The notes: a model not told the origin generated them from the letters alone. A DNA stretch of 7,189 bases from Bifidobacterium breve (GCA_945896935.1 CAMDER010000087.1:1-7189); one strand, 5' to 3'. Positions 1-6,326 are shown, counted from the first letter of the stretch. Numbers and translations are program-made.

Positions 1-165
1 CAATTGACCGCCAAGTACAAAGTTGCAACTCCGGCCAACTGGACCGACGGTGGCGATGTCATCATCGGCGCTGCCGTCACCGATGAAGAAGCAAAGACCT
101 TGTTCCCACAGGGCTGGAAGACCGTCAAGCCATACTTGCGAGTCTTGGCGCAACCGAACAAATAG
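1..165 (+). CDS. 1-Cys (Prx6-type) peroxiredoxin, C-terminal fragment
   Basis: Frame 1 is open from the window edge to a TAG at 163-165, giving the last 54 residues of a protein. The fragment contains VATPANW, then GGDVIIGAAV, DEEAK, and GWKTVKPYLR close to the C-terminus. This is the C-terminal dimerisation region of AhpC/TSA peroxiredoxins of the 1-Cys Prx6-like type. Those enzymes reduce H2O2 and organic hydroperoxides in the cytoplasm through a peroxidatic cysteine in the N-terminal thioredoxin fold. That cysteine lies outside the window, so activity cannot be judged here. The next gene, on the minus strand, ends 12 bp further on, so the two are convergent. No strong terminator hairpin is visible between them. 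The family call is from recognised motifs; the subtype is likely but not certain. Confidence 0.85.
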   Translation, partial: QLTAKYKVATPANWTDGGDVIIGAAVTDEEAKTLFPQGWKTVKPYLRVLAQPNK

Positions 166-177
166 TCCAATAAGTAA

Positions 178-660
178 TTAGTTCGTTAACCAGTTTCGTT
201 CGACCCAGTCACGAACCGCCGGCGCTAAGCGTTCGAGGTGAGTGGCTGGGTCGTTGCGTATCAAGGTGGCGCTAATTGGGACGTTGACCCGCTCTGGATC
301 ACACACCAAAGATTCGGCTCCGAGGCGAGTTGCTAATTCTGAAATATAAAAATCGCTCGAGACAACAACATGTGGGCCGCTTGCCAACGGCCACTTTGAA
401 CGCAATAAATCAATCCACTTTGCCCACAACTCTTGATCATCCCAGTCGTTATGCAAATTATGTTCGACCTGTACAACTGTCACATTTGGGTGCAGATCTT
501 GTAACCATTGAGCCCGCAAATGACCAGGAGCAGCCTCTCCTGTTTTGGTGTTCACGAAAACCACCAATTGTTCACAATGATCGAGCGCCCATTCAATCAT
601 GTACGAATGTCCCAAATGTGGTGGATCAAATCGACCAATGATTAAGCCGGTGGCGTGCAC
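178..660 (-). CDS. NadR-like nicotinamide-nucleotide adenylyltransferase family protein (single domain)
   Basis: This 160-residue cytoplasmic protein has the HxGH nucleotidyltransferase signature at residues 9-18 (GRFDPPHLGH) and the second nucleotide-binding motif at 129-135 (ISATLIR, the ISxTxxR pattern). The middle region (HNDWDD...LWAKWIDLL, then VVSSDFYISELATRLGAE and DPERVNVPIS) resembles the NMN adenylyltransferase domain of NadR. That domain transfers AMP from ATP to NMN to make NAD. NadR also carries a DNA-binding HTH and a ribosylnicotinamide kinase domain; both are absent, so this is a stand-alone adenylyltransferase domain. The substrate is therefore inferred, and another mononucleotide is possible. 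The start is GTG at 660-658; the only nearby upstream ATG on this strand runs into TAG at once. A TTGCCT/TAGGGT promoter ends 7 nt before the GTG, which fits leaderless expression. AGGGTGA close to the GTG could instead act as a ribosome site. Confidence 0.85.
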   Translation of the reverse strand: MHATGLIIGRFDPPHLGHSYMIEWALDHCEQLVVFVNTKTGEAAPGHLRAQWLQDLHPNVTVVQVEHNLHNDWDDQELWAKWIDLLRSKWPLASGPHVVVSSDFYISELATRLGAESLVCDPERVNVPISATLIRNDPATHLERLAPAVRDWVERNWLTN

Positions 661-666
661 GAAGTC

Positions 667-695
667 ACCCTAAGACATGAGCCGTAAATAGGCAA
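667..695 (-). promoter_or_regulatory. Putative leaderless promoter of the NadR-like gene
   Basis: Read on the minus strand, a -35-like TTGCCT (695-690) is followed after exactly 17 nt by a -10-like TAGGGT (672-667). The last T of the hexamer is 7 nt from the G of the GTG start at 660, so transcription would begin at or next to the start codon. This is the best -35/-10 pair in the window. TTGCCT matches TTGACA at 4 of 6 bases, and TAGGGT fits the actinobacterial TANNNT pattern. It is inferred from sequence only. Confidence 0.45.
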
Positions 696-704
696 AACTT
701 TGGG

Positions 705-710
705 CAGAAT
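705..710 (+). promoter_or_regulatory. Possible -10 element upstream of the ABC transporter genes
   Basis: CAGAAT ends 7 nt before the ATG at 717, the spacing expected if transcription starts on the A of the start codon. No convincing -35 element is seen, and the first base departs from TANNNT. The only purine-rich ribosome-site candidate (AGAGG, 711-715) sits 1 nt from the ATG, too close for normal use. That makes a leaderless start plausible but unproven. Confidence 0.3.
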
Positions 711-716
711 AGAGGT

Positions 717-1457
717 ATGACTGACGTTTCAACTGTGGTCGCCGCTGGTGCGATCAATGCCTCCAAAATTTATGGAAAAGATGACAGCGAGGTTCGAGCA
801 CTTGACGATGTGACTGTCAATTTTGTACTCGGGCAATTCACCGCAATTATGGGACCGTCCGGATCGGGCAAAAGTACGTTGATGCATTGTCTCGCTGGCC
901 TTGACGCGCTGACGAGTGGTCGTGTTCTTATTGGCGACACTGATTTGGCGCAACTTGATGACAAACAACTCACGTCATTACGTCGCGAGAAGATCGGTTT
1001 CATTTTCCAGGCCTACAACTTGATTCCCACATTGTCTGCACTTGAAAACATCACCTTGCCGATGGACCTCGGCGGAGTCAAACCCGACCAAGAATGGCTC
1101 GACACAGTCATTGACAAAATGAATTTGCGTAATCGCTTGAGTCATCGCCCCAGCGAACTCTCTGGCGGCCAACAGCAACGAGTTGCAGTTGCTCGCGCAC
1201 TTGCGAGTCGCCCACAAATTATTTTTGCTGACGAACCCACCGGAAACCTTGACAGCAAAACTGGTGCCGAAATTTTGGCATTCATGAAACACGCCGTGAC
1301 CGACCTTCACCAAACCATTGTGATGGTGACTCACGATCCTGTCGCCGCCGCATACGCCGATCGCGTGATCTTTTTAGCCGACGGAAAAGTAGTTGACGAA
1401 ATTGAAAATCCGACATCTGAACTTGTTCTTGACCGCATGAAGCGTCTCGGAAGTTGA
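717..1457 (+). CDS. ABC transporter ATP-binding protein, MacB/LolD/FtsE type
   Basis: This 246-residue cytoplasmic ATPase has every ABC motif: Walker A GPSGSGKST at 46-54, Q-loop Q98 in FIFQAYNL, signature LSGGQQQR at 148-155, Walker B IIFADEP at 168-174 with catalytic E173, D-loop GNLDS at 176-180, and switch H206 in VTHDP. The stretch AIMGPSGSGKSTLMHCLAGLD and the GNLDS D-loop are typical of the class that pairs with FtsX-like permeases (MacB, LolD). Members of this class drive mechanotransmission or extrusion of lipoproteins, peptides and drugs rather than import. Its partner, an FtsX-like permease, starts 2 nt after the stop codon, so the two are almost certainly one operon and one complex. 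The length is normal for the family and all catalytic residues are present. The transported substrate cannot be told from the sequence. Confidence 0.96.
   Translation: MTDVSTVVAAGAINASKIYGKDDSEVRALDDVTVNFVLGQFTAIMGPSGSGKSTLMHCLAGLDALTSGRVLIGDTDLAQLDDKQLTSLRREKIGFIFQAYNLIPTLSALENITLPMDLGGVKPDQEWLDTVIDKMNLRNRLSHRPSELSGGQQQRVAVARALASRPQIIFADEPTGNLDSKTGAEILAFMKHAVTDLHQTIVMVTHDPVAAAYADRVIFLADGKVVDEIENPTSELVLDRMKRLGS
1449..1453 (+). promoter_or_regulatory. Ribosome binding site that decides the permease start
   Basis: GGAAG lies inside the last codons of the ATPase gene, 6 nt before the ATG at 1460. This favours ATG 1460 over the in-frame TTG at 1454, which would be directly against the site. Confidence 0.6.
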
Positions 1458-1459
1458 TA

Positions 1460-4024
1460 ATGACGTCCCCCGTTGTTCGACTCACTTTGCGTGGCGTACT
1501 CGCGCGCAAGTTTCGAATTCTCTTAACCATTCTTGCCGTCGTCAGTGGTGTTGCATTTGTGTCAGGTGCATTTATTCTGACCGACAGTGTGAAAGGGGCA
1601 ATCAATAACTTGTTTGTCGAGTTACGCGGAGACGTCGATCTTGAAGTCCGATCAACCATCGCGTTTGGAGACGCGGCTCGAGCCGAACGTGATCCAGTCC
1701 CGATCTCGATGATGAAAGATATTGCAGCACTTGACGGAGTTCGACTCGTTGAAGCCAACCTCCTTCGCCAAGCCACGATTATTAAACCTGACGGCGAACC
1801 TTTGAAAACATCTGGTCCAGCATTCGGTATTAGTTGGAATGGACCAGACGGGCTCGATGGTCGCACGCTTCTCGAAGGAGTCATTCCGACCAAAGCTGGT
1901 GAAGTCGCGATTGACAAGGCGTCAGCAAAACGCGCCGGATATGTACTCGGCGATACCGTCGTCATCGTCGGTCCAATTGGAAAGGGTGAATTCACTCTTG
2001 TTGGTCTCACCGGAACTGGATCGACTTCAGGGGGTGGCGGAGCAAGTGTTTGCGCTTTTGACCCAATCACTGCAAATGAATTCTTGGGCGCCGACAACAA
2101 AGCCGACAGTATTTACATCGGAGTAACACCAAGTGCAGCAAGTAGTGCGGTGCAAAAGGCGATTGAAAAAGTCTTGCCATCTGGCTACGAAGTCATCACT
2201 GGCGAACAATCAGCAAAAGAGACTGCTGGTGCCATCAATGAGATCATTGACGTCTTCGGCAAAGTGCTTCTGGGCTTTGCGGCGATTTCGCTCTTTGTCA
2301 GTGCATTCTTGATTTTCAACACATTCGCGATCATCGTGAGTCAACGTTTACGCGAACTTGCTCTCTTGCGTGCCGTTGGTGCAAGTACCCGACAAATTCA
2401 CCAAATGATTATTGGCGAAGGTCTAGTGGTTGGAATTGTCGCAACTGGACTCGGACTTCTTGGCGGACTCGGAGTAGCCAAGGGAATCACTGCCCTTTTC
2501 AATGCAGCGGGCGCGGCATTTCCCGCAGCAGACTTAATGATTTCAAGCCGAACGATCCTCTTGTCGGTCGTGATCGGAATTGGTGTCACTCTTGCTGCAG
2601 CAATTGTTCCAGCAATACGCGCCGGCCGCATTCCCCCAGTTGCAGCCATGCGCCCCGAACTCGGATTCTCGGCTCTACAACGCAGCAAACGATTAGTCGT
2701 CGGAATCGTTACCTTGTTCTCTGGCATCACGCTTTTTAGCGTCGGCTTGTTTGTACAACCTGGCGGCACCGTCGGAACTCTTGGTGGTTCGGCCATCGGA
2801 GCGGTCCTTCTGTTTCTTGGTGTGGCAAGTTTGTCCACCACGGTTGCTGCGCCTGCAAGTCGAGCCATTAGCCGTATCTTGCCTTTCCCACTTCGGCCCA
2901 TGACAAATTCGGTGCCAGGTCGTCTTGCTAGTCGCAATGCGCAGCGCACTCCCCGCCGCACTGCTTCAACAGCATCAGCGTTAATGGTTGGCTTGGCTCT
3001 AGTGAGCATGGTGTCGGTTGTTGCTGCGTCAGTAAAGAAGTCATTCACCGATCAGCTCAAGGCGTCAGTTACTGCCGATTTCTTTGTCACCAACTTAAGT
3101 TTCCAAGGTCTGCCGGTGGCATTTGGCGAACGACTCGCTGAACTTCCCGAACTTGGTTCGGTGAGCCCGTTCCGCGCGACGCGAGCGCTCATCAACGGTG
3201 AAGAAAAGCAAATCGGTGCGGTGAAGCCCGAGATGGGTGATCTCGTTGATATCGATATTCAAAAGGGATCCATCGACAGCCTCGTCGACGGAAACATCTT
3301 GTTGCACACAGATCCGGCCCGTGACCTGAATGTTGGTATCGGAGACACCGTTGATGTCACGTGGCAAAACGGGACAACATCAACGCTCACAGTTGGTGCT
3401 ATTTATGCCGACTCCACAGTTGCTGGCAACTGGCTCATCGGTCTCGACACTCTCGCTGAAGTTTCATCAGCTCCACCAGTTGACTTCTTTATCGGTGCAA
3501 AAATTGCCGACGGAGTTTCAATTGAAGATGCCCGAACGGCGGTTGACAAAGTTGCCGCCGATTTCCCGAGCGCTGAAGTTCAAGATCAGGCCGAATTCCA
3601 AAAGAGTCAAGAAGACCAACTCAATCAACTGCTCGCCATTGTTTACGGACTATTGATTTTCGCGATCTTCATTGCGGTACTCGGAATCGCTAACACGATG
3701 GCACTTTCGGTGTTTGAGCGAACCCATGAGTTTGGATTACTTCGTGCCGTCGGCATGAGCCGGCGCCACCTCAAGCGCTCCGTTCGTTGGGAGGCAATCA
3801 TCGTTTCGGTATTCGGCGCAACCCTTGGCATCGTCGTTGGTATTCCGCTGGGAATCGCCGTTTCAATTGCGCTACCCGATTCGTTCGTGACGGCAACCGT
3901 GATTCCTTTGAGCACCATCGTCACTATTTTGATTGCCTCAATCGTCGTCGGAATTTTTGCAGCAATCTTCCCGGCCCGACGTGCTGCCAAACTTGATGTG
4001 CTTGATGCCATCGCAACTCACTAA
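1460..4024 (+). CDS. FtsX-like ABC transporter permease with two FtsX domains
   Basis: This membrane protein of 854 residues is built as a duplicated MacB/LolC-like unit. The predicted order is as follows: TM1 near residues 15-38; an extracytoplasmic domain to about 265; three FtsX helices near 268-290, 326-348 and 365-390; two linker helices near 412-432 and 439-464; a second N-terminal-type helix near 503-525; a second extracytoplasmic domain to about 720; and three more FtsX helices near 723-745, 779-805 and 812-840. That makes about ten helices. Both halves carry the same coupling motif after their first FtsX helix, RELALLRAVGAS and HEFGLLRAVGMS, which is the expected contact with the ATPase. 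The ATG at 1460 was chosen for its GGAAG site; TTG at 1454 would add two residues and overlap the ATPase stop. It works with the ATPase encoded just upstream. Export of a lipid, lipoprotein, peptide or drug is the family expectation; the substrate is unknown. Confidence 0.93.
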   Translation: MTSPVVRLTLRGVLARKFRILLTILAVVSGVAFVSGAFILTDSVKGAINNLFVELRGDVDLEVRSTIAFGDAARAERDPVPISMMKDIAALDGVRLVEANLLRQATIIKPDGEPLKTSGPAFGISWNGPDGLDGRTLLEGVIPTKAGEVAIDKASAKRAGYVLGDTVVIVGPIGKGEFTLVGLTGTGSTSGGGGASVCAFDPITANEFLGADNKADSIYIGVTPSAASSAVQKAIEKVLPSGYEVITGEQSAKETAGAINEIIDVFGKVLLGFAAISLFVSAFLIFNTFAIIVSQRLRELALLRAVGASTRQIHQMIIGEGLVVGIVATGLGLLGGLGVAKGITALFNAAGAAFPAADLMISSRTILLSVVIGIGVTLAAAIVPAIRAGRIPPVAAMRPELGFSALQRSKRLVVGIVTLFSGITLFSVGLFVQPGGTVGTLGGSAIGAVLLFLGVASLSTTVAAPASRAISRILPFPLRPMTNSVPGRLASRNAQRTPRRTASTASALMVGLALVSMVSVVAASVKKSFTDQLKASVTADFFVTNLSFQGLPVAFGERLAELPELGSVSPFRATRALINGEEKQIGAVKPEMGDLVDIDIQKGSIDSLVDGNILLHTDPARDLNVGIGDTVDVTWQNGTTSTLTVGAIYADSTVAGNWLIGLDTLAEVSSAPPVDFFIGAKIADGVSIEDARTAVDKVAADFPSAEVQDQAEFQKSQEDQLNQLLAIVYGLLIFAIFIAVLGIANTMALSVFERTHEFGLLRAVGMSRRHLKRSVRWEAIIVSVFGATLGIVVGIPLGIAVSIALPDSFVTATVIPLSTIVTILIASIVVGIFAAIFPARRAAKLDVLDAIATH

Positions 4025-4032
4025 CGAGCACC

Positions 4033-4422
4033 ATGACTTTTGATTCACTACAACTCTCATCTAGCCAACTCGAATTCATGCGAGAAAATCATTTGGCGAC
4101 ATTGACAACTTTGCGCGCAGATGGTTCGCCGCATGTTGTGCCAGTTGGGTTCACCTTTGATACCGATAACAACATTGTGCGAGTCATTACATTTGCCAAG
4201 TCGATGAAGGCACGTCATGCAGCCCAAGGCGGCCGAGCGGTCGTCAGTCAGGTTGATCGCGGCCGTTGGATCACTCTTGAAGGAACCGTAGAGTTACGCT
4301 CCGAACCCGAGATCGTCACCAAGGCCGTTGAGGCGTATGCCGGTCGCTACCGCCAACCCAAGGTTCGTGAAGATCGAGTCGTCATTGAAATCACTGTTGA
4401 CAAAGTGATGGGCCGAGCCTGA
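4033..4422 (+). CDS. PPOX-class putative F420-dependent oxidoreductase (FDOR-B-like)
   Basis: This 129-residue cytoplasmic protein of the pyridoxamine-phosphate-oxidase-like split-barrel fold shows the usual succession of motifs. These are LATLTTLRADGSPHVVPV at 21-38, the cofactor-phosphate-binding type segment KSMKARH at 56-62, and WITLEGTVEL at 79-88, followed by a helical stretch (VEAYAGRY). Its size and motif order match the short Rv1155-like proteins of Actinobacteria, which use F420H2 (some relatives use FMN) to reduce small molecules. The cofactor is inferred from the family, not shown here. It starts 8 nt after the permease stop with no good ribosome binding site (CTAACGAGCACC precedes the ATG), so translational coupling or read-through from the transporter genes is likely. 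Whether its substrate is linked to the exporter is unknown. Confidence 0.85.
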   Translation: MTFDSLQLSSSQLEFMRENHLATLTTLRADGSPHVVPVGFTFDTDNNIVRVITFAKSMKARHAAQGGRAVVSQVDRGRWITLEGTVELRSEPEIVTKAVEAYAGRYRQPKVREDRVVIEITVDKVMGRA

Positions 4423-4433
4423 ACCAGTCATTA

Positions 4434-4457
4434 AATCTGCCGGAGAATCTGCTGGAG
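4434..4457. repeat. Two-copy 12-bp tandem repeat between convergent genes
   Basis: AATCTGCCGGAG (4434-4445) is followed directly by AATCTGCTGGAG (4446-4457), with one C/T difference, and then by AATTAG, which holds the opposite gene's stop. The unit is non-coding and lies in the 37-bp gap between two convergent stop codons. It does not form a clear stem-loop, so a terminator role is not supported. It looks like a small local duplication. Confidence 0.7.
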
Positions 4458-4459
4458 AA

Positions 4460-5350
4460 TTAGCCGAGTTTGTCTAGATCATCAAAGATTTTAAAACGTT
4501 TGCGAGCAGCAACCGCATCTGAAAAATAGATCAATTCGGCAGGGTGAGTTGGCGTGTGATCGCCTTGAAGGAGATTGCTCGGAATCAGCCGCCGGTCAAG
4601 TCGTCCTTGACAGTCTGGGCACCAGTACAAATTTCTTCGTGAGGCACCCACGATCTTGAACTCAACTGTTCCACGACAGCGCATGCATCGCTGGCCGTTG
4701 CGGCCGTATACCGAAGGCGAAGTGTCGGGATCACTACGAACGATTCGTGATGCCGTTTCAATTAACACTGCGCAATCTTCATACGAAAGATCGGCCATCT
4801 TGGCAAACGGGCTGAGTCCAACTGCCCACAAAGTTTCGCTTCGTGCAACATTTCCAAAACCACTCATAACCGACTCATCCATCAAGACATCCGAGATCAT
4901 GGCATCGGCGTAGCGATAATCAAGGAGACGCTGCGTGCACCCAGATAAATCGGTTTTCGGGTGAGAAATATTTGGACCAATGCCACCCGATTGTGGATGA
5001 CGCTTGCGATCGGGTTGACGATATGTCTCGACAATCGGCGCATCAAAACAAACTGCGACCCACCCTTCAACTTCAATAACAACGCGCGCGCGATAAGTCT
5101 CTTTGCGCCACATCTCTGCAGTTCGATAAAGATGCCACTCACCACTGAATCGCAATGCAGTGGACAAAACAATTCCATCATCCCACTGCACCAAAATTTC
5201 GCGACCTTTAACGGTGACACTTTCAATCACGCTTCGTTCAACCGGCGCTGGTCCAATCGTCGACATCGCGTCAAATCGCAATGTGGGCTGTCCTACTAGT
5301 GCGGTACGCATGGCGGCCACCGTGTGATTTGTCTGTCCACGCATCGCCAT
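4460..5350 (-). CDS. Fpg/Nei-family DNA glycosylase homologue with altered active site
   Basis: With ATG at 5350 the protein has 296 residues. It follows the Fpg/Nei order: an N-terminal beta-sandwich (GREILV at 49-54, FSGEWHLYR near 68-76, AVCFDAPIVE), an H2TH helical region with GFGNVARSE at 164-172 (binding Asn 167), and a zinc finger with Cys 222, 225, 244 and 247 and an Arg-rich turn before YWCPDC. This family excises oxidised bases and nicks abasic sites. Typical members begin MPEG and use Pro2, Glu3 and a loop Lys (GK.LL). Here the N-terminus reads MAMRGQTNHT, so Pro2 and Glu3 are missing, and the loop Lys is Arg50. About 49 residues follow the last Cys, a longer tail than usual. The start was chosen because TATTGT ends 7 nt upstream and the N-terminus then matches family length. 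A second possible start is ATG 5389, which would give an MP N-terminus but no family match. Confidence 0.85.
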   Translation of the reverse strand: MAMRGQTNHTVAAMRTALVGQPTLRFDAMSTIGPAPVERSVIESVTVKGREILVQWDDGIVLSTALRFSGEWHLYRTAEMWRKETYRARVVIEVEGWVAVCFDAPIVETYRQPDRKRHPQSGGIGPNISHPKTDLSGCTQRLLDYRYADAMISDVLMDESVMSGFGNVARSETLWAVGLSPFAKMADLSYEDCAVLIETASRIVRSDPDTSPSVYGRNGQRCMRCRGTVEFKIVGASRRNLYWCPDCQGRLDRRLIPSNLLQGDHTPTHPAELIYFSDAVAARKRFKIFDDLDKLG

Positions 5351-5356
5351 ATGCAG

Positions 5357-5362
5357 ACAATA
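5357..5362 (-). promoter_or_regulatory. Putative leaderless -10 element of the Fpg/Nei-like gene
   Basis: On the minus strand TATTGT (5362-5357) fits TANNNT, and its last T is 7 nt from the A of ATG 5350. No ribosome binding site precedes that ATG and no good -35 is seen. The spacing is the same as for the genes starting at 660 and 7011. Confidence 0.4.
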
Positions 5363-5382
5363 AATCACCCAAGTCCCATAGC

Positions 5383-5411
5383 TGGGCATACTCCAGAAAA
5401 ACCGATACGGT
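5383..5411 (+). promoter_or_regulatory. Putative promoter of the small hypothetical gene
   Basis: TGGGCA (5383-5388, 4 of 6 matches to TTGACA) and TACGGT (5406-5411, TANNNT) are separated by 17 nt. Transcription would start about 2 nt before the ATG at 5420, giving an almost leaderless message. It shares the 69-bp divergent region with the minus-strand Fpg/Nei-like gene. Confidence 0.35.
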
Positions 5412-5419
5412 GTTCGTGC

Positions 5420-5740
5420 ATGAGCCAGCCCGAGCCCAACGACTCTGAACCGGTTGCTCCCATTGATCCGACCGACACAATTCAGGCTCAACTTGATCGA
5501 GCACGCGCTCGTCACGGGACAATCGGAGCAATGGTCTTTAGTGCGATGCTCGGAGTTGACAAGGTTTTGGGTCGCAAACCCAAAGATGAAGGCGCAGTCG
5601 TCTGGGAGGCGTCAGGCGAACCCGAAGATATTGATACCGACGGCATCACCATCGACGTTGACGATGAAACCAAAGTGGTGTCTCAACTTGGCGCTGGCAA
5701 AGCCGCGCGCCGGGTCCGCAAAAAACGAACCGTAAAGTAA
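5420..5740 (+). CDS. Small hypothetical protein with acidic centre and basic tail
   Basis: I do not recognise a named family for this 106-residue product. The first 20 residues are rich in Pro, Asp and Glu and look disordered. Residues 21-50 (IQAQLDRARARHG, then AMVFSAMLGVDKVLG) can form a helix with a mildly hydrophobic second half, too short and interrupted to be a sure membrane segment. Residues 54-82 are strongly acidic (EPEDIDTDG, DVDDE). The last 15 residues are strongly basic (KAARRVRKKR), as in proteins that touch nucleic acid or acidic partners. There is no signal peptide and no cysteine. The ATG at 5420 was chosen over an in-frame ATG at 5324, because the extra part would run antisense through the neighbouring gene and looks non-coding. 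The gene is divergent from the Fpg/Nei-like gene and convergent with the Nudix-like gene, their stops 7 bp apart. Confidence 0.75.
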   Translation: MSQPEPNDSEPVAPIDPTDTIQAQLDRARARHGTIGAMVFSAMLGVDKVLGRKPKDEGAVVWEASGEPEDIDTDGITIDVDDETKVVSQLGAGKAARRVRKKRTVK

Positions 5741-5747
5741 GACCTAC

Positions 5748-6284
5748 TTACGGAAGTTCGCCGACATGAGCAAGGGCCAAACGAAGCAGTCGATCTTGGC
5801 CTCCCGTCATATCGGCTGCGATCTTTGCTGATGCTGCCTCGGCCGGCGTGAACCATGCCAGGTCGAGGGCCTGCTGAGTCGGCGTGCAGTCGCCAGAGAC
5901 TGGGACCACATAAGCCAAACTCACCGCGTGATGTCGAGGGTCAACAAAACCACTGATGTCTGGATCGGGGAAATACTCGGCGATGGTGAACGGCGCGGGG
6001 TTGGTGGGAACCTTTGGCAGAGCCAGCGGTCCGAGGTCTTTTTCAAGGTGACGGATGAGCGCATCCCGCACCCGCTCGCCATACAAAACTCGACCCGACA
6101 CCAACATGCGGCTGATTGAACCGTCCGAGGCAACGCGCAACAACAAGCCGACCTGGGTCACCCGACCAGACTCATCCACACGCACGGGGATGGCATCGAC
6201 GTACACGAGAGGCACATTGGCACGAACCGAGGCCAGCAATTCTGTGCTGAGCCACGCGGTTCGGGTATCGATTTGATCACTCAC
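5748..6284 (-). CDS. Nudix-like protein (DUF4916-type) with degenerate Nudix box
   Basis: This 178-residue cytoplasmic protein has an opening WLSTELLASVRANVPLVYVDAIPVRVD, a central SGRVLYGE and a later IAEYFPDP, which fit the actinobacterial Nudix-like group known as DUF4916. The place of the Nudix box is residues 64-86. The Gly, first Glu (E70) and Arg (R78) are kept, as is the final Gly (G85). The catalytic REUxEE part reads RHLEKD, so the metal-binding Glu pair is changed to Lys82-Asp83. Classical Nudix enzymes cleave nucleoside diphosphates linked to other groups; this one may have another chemistry or only bind a ligand. The start is GTG at 6284; an in-frame stop lies a few codons upstream and no good ribosome binding site is visible. 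It lies downstream of tag on the same strand, 74 bp away. The family name is from memory of the motif pattern. Confidence 0.82.
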   Translation of the reverse strand: MSDQIDTRTAWLSTELLASVRANVPLVYVDAIPVRVDESGRVTQVGLLLRVASDGSISRMLVSGRVLYGERVRDALIRHLEKDLGPLALPKVPTNPAPFTIAEYFPDPDISGFVDPRHHAVSLAYVVPVSGDCTPTQQALDLAWFTPAEAASAKIAADMTGGQDRLLRLALAHVGELP

Positions 6285-6326
6285 AGGTGACAGTTTCTCA
6301 GATCAGCCCAACAAGTGGGTGGCAAA

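Noticed and set aside
330..641. 103-codon plus-strand open frame
   Set aside because: It is antisense to the well-supported NadR-like gene and has no motif of its own.
1454..1459. TTG start for the permease overlapping the ATPase stop
   Set aside because: The ribosome site GGAAG lies 6 nt before ATG 1460 and directly against the TTG, so ATG is favoured; the difference is two residues.
1282..2100. 272-codon minus-strand open frame
   Set aside because: It lies wholly antisense to the ATPase and permease genes, crosses their junction, is rich in Ser, Arg, Pro and Thr without a domain, and is a shadow of their codon pattern.
2398..3048. 216-codon minus-strand open frame
   Set aside because: It is antisense to the permease, of low complexity (Ala, Arg, Thr, Pro) and shows no recognisable motif.
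4423..4459. Bidirectional terminator between the two convergent genes
   Set aside because: No stem-loop with a T-run is present; the sequence is a direct repeat rather than an inverted one.
5351..5389. Start at ATG 5389 giving an MPSYG N-terminus that would keep Pro2
   Set aside because: GGAG is only 1 nt from this ATG, Glu3 would still be missing, and the following residues do not align until GQTNH. The Pro is likely chance, though it is not ruled out.
5300..5400. A frameshift hiding a normal MPEG start of the Fpg/Nei-like gene
   Set aside because: I read all three minus-strand frames over this stretch and found no Met-Pro-Glu-Gly; GQTNH is already in frame with the rest of the protein.
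5324..5419. Longer start (ATG 5324) for the small hypothetical gene
   Set aside because: The added residues overlap the Fpg/Nei-like start on the other strand, look non-coding and would bury both putative promoters.
5351..5515. N-terminal extension of the Fpg/Nei-like frame up to an ATG at 5515
   Set aside because: The extra residues do not look like the family and would run antisense through the start of the small plus-strand gene; TATTGT at 7 nt and family length favour ATG 5350.
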